From the NCBI GenBank assembly GCA_016342415.1, contig JAEIOD010000034.1, forward strand, positions 1-48,967: 48,967 nucleotides of DNA. Direction: 5' to 3'. The stretch comes from Clostridiales bacterium. GTDB lineage: Bacteria; Bacillota; Clostridia; Peptostreptococcales; Acidaminobacteraceae. Each line of letters opens with the position of its first letter. The first letter of the stretch is position 1. Positions 35,688 through 44,799 of this stretch are shown here, piece by piece. The translations under genes and the position numbers were made by a program. The notes below the pieces were generated by a model. That model made no database searches. It saw only the letters and a program-made list of their open reading frames with translations, and was not told the origin of the DNA.

Positions 35688-36923
35688 TTGGCTAGAGAAA
35701 AGAAAGTCGAACATTATGACGTTGTTATTATCGGCGGCGGTCCTGGTGGCTTATCTGCTGCTATATACACTGGCCGTGCTCGATTAAAAACTATTCTAAT
35801 AGAAAAAGCCTTAGTGGGTGGTTTGGCAACATATACAAACGAAATTGCTAACTATCCGGGGTTCCCAGATGAACCTAAAGGTGAAACCATTACTAATTTA
35901 ATGAAGAAACAAGCTGAAAACATGGGTGTTGATTTCAAATTAACAGCAGTAAAATCAGTAGATTTAATGGGTGATGAAAAAGTTGTAGAGACTTTTAGAA
36001 ACAAATACATCGCAAAAACAGTTATCATTGCAACTGGTGGTCGACCAAGAGTAACTGGTGGATTAAACGAAGAAGACTTCTTATTTGATAAAGGTATTTC
36101 ATTCTGTGCAACTTGTGATGCTGCTGCCAATACTGATAAACATGTAGTTGTTATCGGTTCTGGTGATGCTGCTATCGAAGAAGGTATGTTCTTAACAAAG
36201 TTTGCTAAGAAAGTTACTGTTTCTGTCATGCACGATGAAGGCATTATGGATTGTAATGAAATTGCTAAGAACGCTGCACTTTCAAATCCCAAAATGGAGT
36301 TTGTCTGGAATTCAGTCGTTCATAGTTTTGAAGGTGACAGTTACCTTGATACAGTAGTTCTAAAGAACGTAAAAACTGAGGAACTTATTCCAGTGTCTTG
36401 TGACAATTGTTTTGAATTCATAGGATATATTCCAAACACTGAATTATTTGAAGGTCAAGTGACATTAACTGACAGAAAATATGTCCCAGTAAATGAGAAA
36501 AAAGAAACCAATATACCAGGTGTATTTGCCGTTGGTGATGTAACTGATAAATGGTTAAAGCAAATTGCTACTGCTGTAGGTGATGGTGCTATCGCAGGTA
36601 CTGCTGCTGAAAAGCATATTGCAGAGGAAGAAATTTTCAATGATAAAATAATGCAAAGTGACAAACTTGGTTTGATCTACCTTTACAATGCAATTGATCA
36701 AGATTCAAGAGAGTTCCTTGGAAACATTGAAAATATTGAAAGTAGATTCAAAGATGAGTTGGTTGTAAATCGTGTTGATATCTATAAATCTACTGGTATT
36801 GCAGATAAATTAGGAATTGAAAGATTCCCTTCTATCGTTCTTACTAAGAATGGTGAGGTTGTTGAAAATCATACTATTTTATGTTGTGAAACCATTACTG
36901 AAGCTATACAAAAATTAAACTAA
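35688..36923 (+). CDS. thioredoxin-reductase-like flavoprotein fused to a thioredoxin fold lacking CxxC
   Basis: A 411-residue protein. Residues 8-315 are a low-molecular-weight thioredoxin reductase: FAD motif VIIGGGPGGLSAA, second dinucleotide motif VIGSGDAAIEEG, redox site C140-A-T-C143 and FAVGD. Residues about 325-411 are a thioredoxin fold with the cis-proline (FPS, P381), but the expected CxxC position reads YNAIDQDSREF, without cysteines. Extra cysteines are C238-D-N-C241 and C399-C400. Start is a TTG at 35688 behind AAGGAG. Last in the YeeE-TusA operon, it may reduce persulfides delivered by TusA; that is inference. Confidence 0.87.
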   Translation: MAREKKVEHYDVVIIGGGPGGLSAAIYTGRARLKTILIEKALVGGLATYTNEIANYPGFPDEPKGETITNLMKKQAENMGVDFKLTAVKSVDLMGDEKVVETFRNKYIAKTVIIATGGRPRVTGGLNEEDFLFDKGISFCATCDAAANTDKHVVVIGSGDAAIEEGMFLTKFAKKVTVSVMHDEGIMDCNEIAKNAALSNPKMEFVWNSVVHSFEGDSYLDTVVLKNVKTEELIPVSCDNCFEFIGYIPNTELFEGQVTLTDRKYVPVNEKKETNIPGVFAVGDVTDKWLKQIATAVGDGAIAGTAAEKHIAEEEIFNDKIMQSDKLGLIYLYNAIDQDSREFLGNIENIESRFKDELVVNRVDIYKSTGIADKLGIERFPSIVLTKNGEVVENHTILCCETITEAIQKLN

Positions 36924-36950
36924 AAAGCACATATGTGCTTTTTTTTTTTT
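36922..36950 (+). terminator. intrinsic terminator of the YeeE-TusA-reductase operon
   Basis: Palindrome AAAAGCACAT / ATGTGCTTTT followed by at least ten T. The stop codon runs into the stem. Confidence 0.92.
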
Positions 36951-37008
36951 GTTACAGAAGGCTAATATTGGGTAATATAGAAACGATAGTTATTAACAAG
37001 GAGTCTTT

Positions 37009-39393
37009 ATGAAAATACAATGGAATTCTTTGGTTATTAAAATATTATTTCTGGTAATTAGCTTAAATCTAATATTTGGCTTAGTTATAGTGGGATTAAC
37101 TTCAAAAGAATCGATAGATCAGTACAACTCTCTTCTAAACGATGGAAAGTCAGCACAACTAGATAACATCAAGTCTGAATTTGAGTTAGAATTGTATAAA
37201 GTCGAATCATCAGTCACTTCTCTTGGTCAGGTTGTAGAAGAAATGTATAAGGAAAATATGTCTTCAACCAAAACTCTAAATGACTTAGAAGAAAATATTG
37301 CCTTATTGTTTTCTGACTATTTAAATTCAGAAAAAGTGGCATCATTTAGTATCTATACATATCTTGAACCCAACAATGAAAAAGACATACATGATGTATG
37401 GATTACTAAAGACGATCAAAATTTGATTCGTCATGACAAAATACCATATGAAAGATATCAATCAAAAGACAATATGGATTGGTTTTTTGATGCAAAGGAA
37501 ACGGAGAATTCCAATTGGATCTCTCCTTATAATACTCAAGATATCAGTTCTTATATTATGCCTTTATATTACAATGATGAGTTTATTGGCATTATTGGCA
37601 TGCACTTGAATATGAATCATATAAAAAATCAATTGTCACAATACAATGAATCAGAGGATGATTATTATTGGATTATGAATCAAAACAATGAAATTGTCTA
37701 TCATCCTGAATATGGTGAGAATACGATTTCAGAGATTACAATTGATACATCGCAATCCATACCATTATTTTTTGATGTTCCAGTTGATGGTGAGCGTCAT
37801 CGACATTATTTGTCACCTACACACAACGGCTGGACAATCATCAACTCGATTAAATACAAAACTCTAATCGAATTCAGGACTATAATGTTTAAGAAAATCT
37901 TTATTAGTCTTATCTTCTTTAGTTTTACTTATATTTCTTTAATTTGTTTTTTTGTAATGAAATATACCAACACTATCAACAAGATGGTACATGCTTTAAA
38001 GAAAGCTCAAACAGGCAATTTTTCTGAAGTTGTACCAATTGAGTTTAACGACGAAATTGGAACTCTGTCTCATGTCATCAATGACACTTTAGAGACAATA
38101 AGCAACGAGCAGAACAAATTAAAAAGACTCAGTTATTTCAGCATACAATCTCATTTGCCAAATCTCGAAAAATTAAAACACGATTTACAGCTCCATAACA
38201 ATACTGAGATGATACTGTATTTATTAGATCTTGATAACTATAGAACCATTAATGAATTACTAGGCAAAGAAAAGTCCAATACACTGATGCATGAAATAAG
38301 TAATAAATTATTGGAAATCGAAGAAACTGACTTAAAGTTGTACCATATTTCAGGAGATGAATTTGCCTTTCTGGATACATCACCTGAGTTATCTAAGATA
38401 ACCAGCCATGCAAATTATATATTGGAATCATTAAGAAAATTCACATTCAGTACAGAGTACAATATTACGATTTCAGGTACTATCGGTATTGCAAGATATC
38501 CAGATGACGTCTCAATAAGCGGGGGATTAATTGAGTGTGCAGGTATTGCTTTGTCGTTAGCCAAACAAGAAGGTAAAAACAAGTATAAGATATTTTCTCG
38601 TTTTTTACCGAATAGTCGTACTACAAGACTTTCTCTGATAGAAGATTTTAAGCAAGCGGTTGAGAATAATGATTTTATAATACATTATCAACCAATGGTT
38701 GATAAAGATAATCAACGCATTTGCTTAGAAGCTCTAACAAGATGGGTACATCCAACTGAAGGTCTCTTACATCCTGAACAGTTTTTAGAGATTGCTGAAT
38801 CTACTGGATTGTTAAGTAGATTAAGCACTTTAATTTTAACAAAAGTCTGTAGAGATTATCATCAGCTCAAACAAGATGATAATCAGCCTTTAAAAATAGT
38901 TGTCAATCTGGCGCACAGACAGCTTTTGAATCCTTTGTTTATTTCGAATATATTATCTGTTTTCAAGCAGGAGAACATCAATCCTGAAGTCTTTTCCTTT
39001 GATATAACAGAAGACATTGTTACATATGATCTCGAACAATCTATAAATAAATTAAAAGCATTAAACGTAATTGGTATCGGTGTTATTTTAGCTGATTTTG
39101 GTAAAGGTTCTTCTTCTATTAGAACACTCAAAGAATTGCCTATTCAAAAATTAAAAATTGATAGCAGCTTAATCCGGGATTTACATGATGATGATGTAAA
39201 ATCACTTGTGAAAGGTATCATACAATTAGGACATCAACTAGATTTGATAATTGTAGCAGAATGTGTTGAATCCTTTGAACAATATCAAACATTGTTGTCT
39301 ATGAACTGTGATGAATTTCAAGGTTATTATTTTCAAGAGCCGCTTGAGAAAAATCTACTCATACAAAAAAACAAAGAAAAATCTATTCGATAA
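37009..39393 (+). CDS. Cache-HAMP-GGDEF-EAL protein with degenerate catalytic sites
   Basis: A 794-residue membrane protein: TM1 (about 10-30), extracellular Cache-type domain (35-285), TM2 (295-317), HAMP (318-370), GGDEF (375-530) and EAL (540-780). The cyclase motif is SGDEF (448-452), but the usual IND..GH nucleotide motif reads INELLGKEK. In the EAL domain E574 (LEALTRW) is kept, but the metal-binding DDFG pair is ADFG (A695, D696) and the expected Glu of E-x-TE is Asp (FDITE, D665). Loss of the first Asp normally abolishes phosphodiesterase activity. It is more likely a c-di-GMP receptor than an enzyme. AAGGAG precedes the ATG. Confidence 0.88.
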   Translation: MKIQWNSLVIKILFLVISLNLIFGLVIVGLTSKESIDQYNSLLNDGKSAQLDNIKSEFELELYKVESSVTSLGQVVEEMYKENMSSTKTLNDLEENIALLFSDYLNSEKVASFSIYTYLEPNNEKDIHDVWITKDDQNLIRHDKIPYERYQSKDNMDWFFDAKETENSNWISPYNTQDISSYIMPLYYNDEFIGIIGMHLNMNHIKNQLSQYNESEDDYYWIMNQNNEIVYHPEYGENTISEITIDTSQSIPLFFDVPVDGERHRHYLSPTHNGWTIINSIKYKTLIEFRTIMFKKIFISLIFFSFTYISLICFFVMKYTNTINKMVHALKKAQTGNFSEVVPIEFNDEIGTLSHVINDTLETISNEQNKLKRLSYFSIQSHLPNLEKLKHDLQLHNNTEMILYLLDLDNYRTINELLGKEKSNTLMHEISNKLLEIEETDLKLYHISGDEFAFLDTSPELSKITSHANYILESLRKFTFSTEYNITISGTIGIARYPDDVSISGGLIECAGIALSLAKQEGKNKYKIFSRFLPNSRTTRLSLIEDFKQAVENNDFIIHYQPMVDKDNQRICLEALTRWVHPTEGLLHPEQFLEIAESTGLLSRLSTLILTKVCRDYHQLKQDDNQPLKIVVNLAHRQLLNPLFISNILSVFKQENINPEVFSFDITEDIVTYDLEQSINKLKALNVIGIGVILADFGKGSSSIRTLKELPIQKLKIDSSLIRDLHDDDVKSLVKGIIQLGHQLDLIIVAECVESFEQYQTLLSMNCDEFQGYYFQEPLEKNLLIQKNKEKSIR

Positions 39394-39406
39394 TAGATTT
39401 TTCTTT
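39373..39406. terminator. bidirectional terminator after the GGDEF-EAL gene
   Basis: Perfect 15-base stem AAAGAAAAATCTATT / AATAGATTTTTCTTT with a CGAT loop, between two convergent genes. Confidence 0.88.
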
Positions 39407-39431
39407 ACGTGAACAACTTTACTATCATGGT

Positions 39432-41984
39432 CTATTTTGGTATGGTGATGACAAATTTTATGCCTTCATCTATAGAACTCGTAAAAGTAAGATTTCCCTT
39501 CAATTTTTGGTAAATCAAATTATTTACGATATTTAATCCCAGGCCTGTACCACCATCACTTCTTCTTGTTGTATAGAAGGGTTCAAATATTTTTTTTGTT
39601 TGATCCTCATCTATACCCACACCATTGTCTTGATAAATAATTTCAAAAGACTCCTCTTTATCGATCAGTTCAATCTCTATAACCCCAGATTCTTGATCCA
39701 TAAAGCCATGTTTTAATGAGTTCATCAAAAGATTTGTCAAGATTTGATAAAACGTACCTGGATAGCTATCAATGAAAATCACATTCTCACATGTAACTTT
39801 GATTTTTATGTTAGCACGTTCGAATTTTGATCCCAGACTGTTCAAAATCTCTTGTATGTATTCACATAATTCAAACTGCCTTTTACTCTCAACACTCTGA
39901 TCAACTGCGACCAATTTGAAACTCTGTACTAGATCCGCTGATTGTTTCATTGTACGATACAACATTTTCGAACTTTCACTTACTACTTGAACAAAATCTA
40001 TTACTTCGTTTCTAGTAAGTTTACCCTCTTCTAATTTTTTTATAAACTTATCAGATCTATCTTCTAGGTTTGATGCTAAAGTAATACTGATTCCAACAGG
40101 TGTGTTGATTTCATGAGCAACACCAGCAACTAAGGATCCCAAAAGAGCCATTTTTTCTGATTCAATCAACTGATTTTGTGTTTCCTGAATTGTTTTTACC
40201 GACTCTTCCAGCTTTATGGTCCTTTCGTTTACCATATCTTCTAAATGTTCTTCATGCGTAATCAAGTTCTTAACAGCACGTTTAAGTTCTTCAGTTCTTT
40301 CTTTTAGCTTTTTCTCCATATCTTTTTTACTCGTTATATCAGTAGCCATCCCTAGATAACCTGTAATATTGTTTTTTTCATCAACAATCTTGGTAACAAT
40401 CAAATTAGCAGTTAAATGAGTACCATCTTTTCTAACATACGTCCATTCACTCTCTTCATATCCCATTTCATCAGGGATTGTTCTAAACACATCAAAACCT
40501 GATATATTTTTTTGATACAACTCACTGAGAACTCGACTCCTCTCTATTAATTCCGACTGTAAGTGAAATATTTCAGGTGTTTTAATATCAATCAATTCCT
40601 CAGCTTTATAACCAAGCATATTTTCAGAACCTATATTGAATATTTGAATCAAGCCGTTTGGATCAGTTGATACCACGGATAATTTCGTTGCTGAGTCCAG
40701 TATATTTTGTAATTTATTATGAGATGATTTAATCTCGGCTTGGCTCTCTCTGATGGAAGAAATCATATGATTCATCGTTTCACTTAACACTTGAACTTCA
40801 GTCGTTCCAGAAATTTCAATGTGATTTGGTATACCCTCTTTATCTGTCTTAAGTATTTTTTCAACCAATAAACTTAGCGGATTTGTAATACTACTGCTGA
40901 TCAGTATTGCCAAAACAATGGATACAATCAATAGAATAATAAATACGCTTATAATAATTCTTATCATATCATAGATTCTTTTGTTGATTTCATCTTCATA
41001 ATATGATGAGGCAATATACCAATCCAAGGGTTCAAAATAAGTAACATATGCACGTTTTGTGTATACAAAATTATCAGGATCATCTGGTTTATCCCATAAA
41101 TATTCCAAGTACTCATTATTGAAATCAGAAACTCCCATCAACTCTCTTGTGATTGGATTACCTGTTAAAGGATTGATTAATGACAAAGTATTTTGACCAG
41201 CTAAATTTGGATGTACCAGCATATTATGATTGCTGTCAAATACGAAAAAATAACCTTTTATTGTTCTGCTTTCATTGTTGATCTTGTTTAACTCTATAGT
41301 CGCAGTGTCATAAGCCTCTAATCCCTGTTCTTCTATTTCATCATACACCAAATCGGTTCCTATAACCCACTGCCACGGTTCAAAGAGCCTAACATAAGCC
41401 ATTTTATCTTTTTGATCACCTTTTTTTTCATACCAATAGTATTCAAAATAACCTTCAGAATTTTCCTGTACCATGTCTCTTGAATGCTTGAAAACATTTT
41501 CATTGGTAGCTTTAAGTGCATTAAATCTAGAATCATCTAATACCTTCCCATTCAAAGAAGGTTCTTGAGTATTTAAAATCATTCTTGGATAGGGTTTTTC
41601 CATCGAATGTATCCAAAAAAAGCCATCTCCATATTGAGCTCGAGATATGGTTTCTATTGCTAATTTCTTAGCTTGAGACTCTGAATAAGTGCCTGTTTCA
41701 TAAGCTTTATATATTTCTTCTAATTGAACAAACACCAGATCGGTTGTATCAGTCAATTGTTTTTTCTTAGTCTCTAATATGATTTCATCAGTTCTAAGTA
41801 TATTATTATATTGTACTTCAATATATCGCTTTGTGAATTCAATACTAGAAATAGCTTCTTCATCTAGAGTCAACTTCATTTGTGAAGTAACATTTTGTAG
41901 AACTATTAAAAATGTAATGAGTATTGAAATACTAACCAAACCTGCAATACTCAATATCATACGAGTTTTAAGTGAATTTAACAT
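39432..41984 (-). CDS. membrane histidine kinase with Cache and PAS domains
   Basis: An 850-residue sensor kinase. TM1 (9-29), an extracellular part with two Cache-like modules (about 110-215 and 240-330; QYGDGFFWIHSM, EPWQWVIGTD, then EPLDWYIASSYY), TM2 (343-363), HAMP (365-420), PAS (425-550), a coiled coil, a phospho-acceptor helix with H624 (GVAHEINTPVG) and a HATPase domain (NLLMNSLKHGF, DNGVGID, GGTGLGLNIV). I start at the ATG at 41984 with AAGGAG, 13 codons inside the longest frame. No response regulator gene is adjacent, so it is an orphan kinase. The Cache modules resemble those of the chemoreceptor at 13.4-15.1 kb. Confidence 0.9.
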   Translation of the reverse strand: MLNSLKTRMILSIAGLVSISILITFLIVLQNVTSQMKLTLDEEAISSIEFTKRYIEVQYNNILRTDEIILETKKKQLTDTTDLVFVQLEEIYKAYETGTYSESQAKKLAIETISRAQYGDGFFWIHSMEKPYPRMILNTQEPSLNGKVLDDSRFNALKATNENVFKHSRDMVQENSEGYFEYYWYEKKGDQKDKMAYVRLFEPWQWVIGTDLVYDEIEEQGLEAYDTATIELNKINNESRTIKGYFFVFDSNHNMLVHPNLAGQNTLSLINPLTGNPITRELMGVSDFNNEYLEYLWDKPDDPDNFVYTKRAYVTYFEPLDWYIASSYYEDEINKRIYDMIRIIISVFIILLIVSIVLAILISSSITNPLSLLVEKILKTDKEGIPNHIEISGTTEVQVLSETMNHMISSIRESQAEIKSSHNKLQNILDSATKLSVVSTDPNGLIQIFNIGSENMLGYKAEELIDIKTPEIFHLQSELIERSRVLSELYQKNISGFDVFRTIPDEMGYEESEWTYVRKDGTHLTANLIVTKIVDEKNNITGYLGMATDITSKKDMEKKLKERTEELKRAVKNLITHEEHLEDMVNERTIKLEESVKTIQETQNQLIESEKMALLGSLVAGVAHEINTPVGISITLASNLEDRSDKFIKKLEEGKLTRNEVIDFVQVVSESSKMLYRTMKQSADLVQSFKLVAVDQSVESKRQFELCEYIQEILNSLGSKFERANIKIKVTCENVIFIDSYPGTFYQILTNLLMNSLKHGFMDQESGVIEIELIDKEESFEIIYQDNGVGIDEDQTKKIFEPFYTTRRSDGGTGLGLNIVNNLIYQKLKGNLTFTSSIDEGIKFVITIPK

Positions 41985-42021
41985 AGAGTTCTCCTTTGAC
42001 ATATACATACCCATATAAAAC

Positions 42022-42050
42022 AAAAAAAATCCTATTGCTGCATAGGACTT
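42022..42050 (-). terminator. intrinsic terminator after the amidohydrolase gene
   Basis: Read leftward: AGTCCTAT, loop, ATAGGA and then TTTTTTTT. The stem is 6-7 bases; the U-tract is strong. Confidence 0.75.
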
Positions 42051-42057
42051 TTAATCA

Positions 42058-43386
42058 TTATGAATCAAATATGAATTTAGTTGGATTGCTTTCAGATATT
42101 CTAGTAAATTCCTCACCAAAGGCTTCTCTAAACAATTCAATATAGTCTTTTAAATCTGTATTGAATAACGAGATCATAAAATAATCAGAACCGTAGAGTA
42201 CTCTACTCTTAATATGTTCAGGTAAAGGTTTGTACAACTTTTCGTAAACTTCAACCATGTAATCCGGTTTGTTTTCATAATTATATAAACAGCTTAAATC
42301 AGTATACACATTTGGAAACTCTGACATCAAATCTATAATATACTCTGAGTAGAAGCCTGTTTGATTGTTGTTAAGAAATTTACTGATCTGAATACTGCCT
42401 CCAAAATGAGCCATATTTATTTTTAGCTTCGGATATTTTTTTAATACTTTTTTCCATATAAAAGGATGGTTTAAAATCAGCAACCTTTCAGCTGTTAATT
42501 CAGCAAAATCTAACCGCCCTATATTATTTTTGTATGTAACAATACCCTCTTCATAAACATCTTCTGATGGTACTGCTCTTCCAGCCGAAGCATAATAGAC
42601 GTCTCCCTCCACATAGTTTTTATCCAACATATGAGAAAAGCCTTCTAAAGAAGCATGAACTGTAATCGGGATTTGATGTTTCTCACAATACTCGTAGACA
42701 CTTTCTTTTCCAGCATTATCATATAAAACCGGATGTGTTGGTGAGTAACCCAACGATGTATATAATTTTAAACCTATAAAAGGTTTATCTTTTCCTATAT
42801 ATTTCTTAATCTCTCCTAAAACCCCCTCTTCAAATTCATCATCTCTTCTTGGGTCTATCGAAAAGAATGGAAATATATATTCCGGGTATTGTTTTTTTAC
42901 AGTCGTCAAATCGTTGATTTGTTCTTCATATGAGTTTTTAAATACATCCATCAACATCACTGAACGGTCATAAACATCTAATTTTTTCTCTATAGACAAG
43001 GATAGATTGTTCATCCAATCCGAAACACCTTCATTCCGTTTTTTTTCAGCTATATTCTTCATGGATCTTATAAGCGATTTTTTATTTTCTATCATTTTAT
43101 CCTGAGGTGCGATAAATGCATAGGATAAGTCAAGCATTAGAGGTACGGCTATAAAGGGTTCCCCATATGACTTTTTCATTTCTTCATACATCTCTAGAGG
43201 TGTTAATTGTATGGCTTTATTTACGAACTCAAAAGTATTCGTTCCAAGCTGTACCAACTCAGCTGAACCGACTTTTGCAGCAGGCTTGGACATTCTTTCC
43301 AGTCTTTCCATATGATTTTCCAATTTTGATAAACTCTGAGTTAAAACATTTTTAGTAAAAAAATGACAATGTGCATCTATTAACAT
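42058..43386 (-). CDS. amidohydrolase family metalloenzyme (COG2159/PF04909)
   Basis: A 442-residue cytosolic TIM-barrel hydrolase. The N-terminal metal motif is IDAHCHFF (H6, H8). Other metal positions are ITVHASLEG (H), MAHFGGS (H) and LYGSDYFM (D), and GLKLYTSLGYSP offers the lysine region. The family includes decarboxylases and dihydroorotase-like hydrolases of unknown substrate; this member is longer than the usual 280-330 residues because of a helical insert in the first half. AGAAAGGAGT precedes the ATG. A terminator follows it on both sides, so it is monocistronic. Confidence 0.83.
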   Translation of the reverse strand: MLIDAHCHFFTKNVLTQSLSKLENHMERLERMSKPAAKVGSAELVQLGTNTFEFVNKAIQLTPLEMYEEMKKSYGEPFIAVPLMLDLSYAFIAPQDKMIENKKSLIRSMKNIAEKKRNEGVSDWMNNLSLSIEKKLDVYDRSVMLMDVFKNSYEEQINDLTTVKKQYPEYIFPFFSIDPRRDDEFEEGVLGEIKKYIGKDKPFIGLKLYTSLGYSPTHPVLYDNAGKESVYEYCEKHQIPITVHASLEGFSHMLDKNYVEGDVYYASAGRAVPSEDVYEEGIVTYKNNIGRLDFAELTAERLLILNHPFIWKKVLKKYPKLKINMAHFGGSIQISKFLNNNQTGFYSEYIIDLMSEFPNVYTDLSCLYNYENKPDYMVEVYEKLYKPLPEHIKSRVLYGSDYFMISLFNTDLKDYIELFREAFGEEFTRISESNPTKFIFDS

Positions 43387-43423
43387 AATGACTCCTTTCT
43401 TACTTATTATACCTTCAAAAAAT

Positions 43424-43452
43424 AAAATTATAGGACAATGTCCTATAATTTT
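43424..43452 (-). terminator. intrinsic terminator after yjdM/phnA
   Basis: Perfect 13-base stem AAAATTATAGGAC / GTCCTATAATTTT with a 3-base loop, followed leftward by TATTTTTT. It overlaps the stop codon. Confidence 0.9.
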
Positions 43453-43772
43453 TTAACAAATTCAGATTTTAAACTCATTTGACCAAAGCCATCAATTTTA
43501 CAATCAATGTCATGGTCCCCTTCTACAAGACGAATGTTTTTAACCCTCGTACCTCTTTTAACAACAGAAGAAGAACCTTTGACTTTTAGATCTTTAATCA
43601 CGGTAATCGTATCACCATCTGACAATACATTACCATTAGAATCCTTAACCACTTTTTCTTCTTGTGCCGACTCTAAAGTCCATTCATAAGCACATTCTGG
43701 ACATACCAACATCGTGCCATCTTCATATGTGTATTCAGAATTGCATTTCGGACAATTCGGTAATTCATGCAT
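43443..43772 (-). CDS. YjdM/PhnA zinc-ribbon protein
   Basis: A 109-residue soluble protein of the PhnA/YjdM family, whose function is not settled despite the alkylphosphonate name. The N-terminal zinc ribbon has four cysteines (NCPKCNSEY, then LVCPECAYEW), and the C-terminal domain carries NVLSDGDTITVIKDLKVKG. Full length for the family. No phosphonate genes are near, so a phosphonate role is not supported here. Confidence 0.9.
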   Translation of the reverse strand: MHELPNCPKCNSEYTYEDGTMLVCPECAYEWTLESAQEEKVVKDSNGNVLSDGDTITVIKDLKVKGSSSVVKRGTRVKNIRLVEGDHDIDCKIDGFGQMSLKSEFVKKL

Positions 43773-43839
43773 ATTATGCCTCCTTTATACTCCGTACATT
43801 ATGGTATCATAGGTCGCATAATATTACAATCAGGCATTG

Positions 43840-44700
43840 CTATTTTTCGATGATAGGGATCCAGACCTCACATTTATAATCATCCTTAGTTATATCACCT
43901 GGAAGATATATTTCCAATTCTGGTAACATGGCATGTTCATAATGAGTCCCCGGAAAGAACTCTTGATAAATTCTTTTCCATACATCTTGAATAGCTTCAG
44001 GTATACTGCCAACTGATGTAAAGACAGCCCATGTTGATTCAGGTATCTCCAATACATCCACTGTTTCTCCCTTAATGTCGTCACTGGCTTCTACACCAAT
44101 CATGTAATCAAACGTTTCAGTGGATTCATCATTGTTGTAACATGCGCCAATATAGCCTAAAGGTCCAACATGCTTGTCGAACATATCTGCTGTTTTAAGT
44201 TTAAAAAACTCATTCCAAAACTTTGGAATAGTTTTGAAGTTTTCACCATCAACAGATGAAACGGTTCTTTTTATCCCTTTAAAACTCATTGTTTCTTTCT
44301 TTTCAATTCTATAATCCATAGGTAGTGCTCCTTTCAAAGTAACTTGTATGTGTAATGGCAAAAGAGCCTGGAAGGTTTGACCACCTTTTTTAGCCACTGA
44401 GGGTGAAACACCATGATACCTTTTAAATGCCTTTGTAAAGGATTCAGGTGTTTCATAACCATATTTTAAAGCAATGTCTATGACTTTTTTCTTGTCCTGA
44501 GCTAAATCGGAAACCGCCAGTGTTAATCTACGTTTTCTGATATATTCAGTAATAGTCATATCGGTTAACATTCTAAACATGGTTTGAAAATGATATGTAG
44601 AACTGTAGGCCACTTGGCTGACTTTATCTAAATTAATCTCATCAGTCAAATGATTTTCTACATATGTTATGGCGTTATTTAAGCTTGTTATCCAGTCCAT
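43840..44700 (-). CDS. AraC-family regulator with GyrI-like effector domain
   Basis: A 286-residue regulator of the Rob/SoxS-plus-GyrI type. Residues 1-105 hold two AraC helix-turn-helices (INLDKVSQVAYSSTYHFQTM; IDIALKYGYETPESFTKAFK). Residues 125-286 are a GyrI-like small-molecule-binding domain (MDYRIEKKETMSFKGIKRT ... CEVWIPI). Start at the ATG at 44700, with GGAGG just before; the longer frame is unlikely. Such regulators often respond to drugs or toxic small molecules. No divergent target gene is clear. Confidence 0.9.
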   Translation of the reverse strand: MDWITSLNNAITYVENHLTDEINLDKVSQVAYSSTYHFQTMFRMLTDMTITEYIRKRRLTLAVSDLAQDKKKVIDIALKYGYETPESFTKAFKRYHGVSPSVAKKGGQTFQALLPLHIQVTLKGALPMDYRIEKKETMSFKGIKRTVSSVDGENFKTIPKFWNEFFKLKTADMFDKHVGPLGYIGACYNNDESTETFDYMIGVEASDDIKGETVDVLEIPESTWAVFTSVGSIPEAIQDVWKRIYQEFFPGTHYEHAMLPELEIYLPGDITKDDYKCEVWIPIIEK

Positions 44701-44735
44701 CTTGCCTCCTATAACAATCATACTGCTTATCAGAA

Positions 44736-44774
44736 CAAAAAACCTGTCAATACCTTTCTTGTTATGACAGGTTT
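44736..44774 (-). terminator. intrinsic terminator of the ArsR-permease operon
   Basis: Read leftward: AAACCTGTCA, a 15-base loop, TGACAGGTTT followed by TTTT. The 10-base stem is perfect. Confidence 0.85.
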
Positions 44775-44799
44775 ACCCATTTCTAAAAGATTCCATTCA

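Noticed and set aside
34159..36923. Selenium pathway (YedE/YedF type)
   Set aside because: YeeE/YedE and TusA-like proteins also occur with selenium genes, but no selD, selA, selB, selU or selenoprotein is visible, so sulfur is the better reading.
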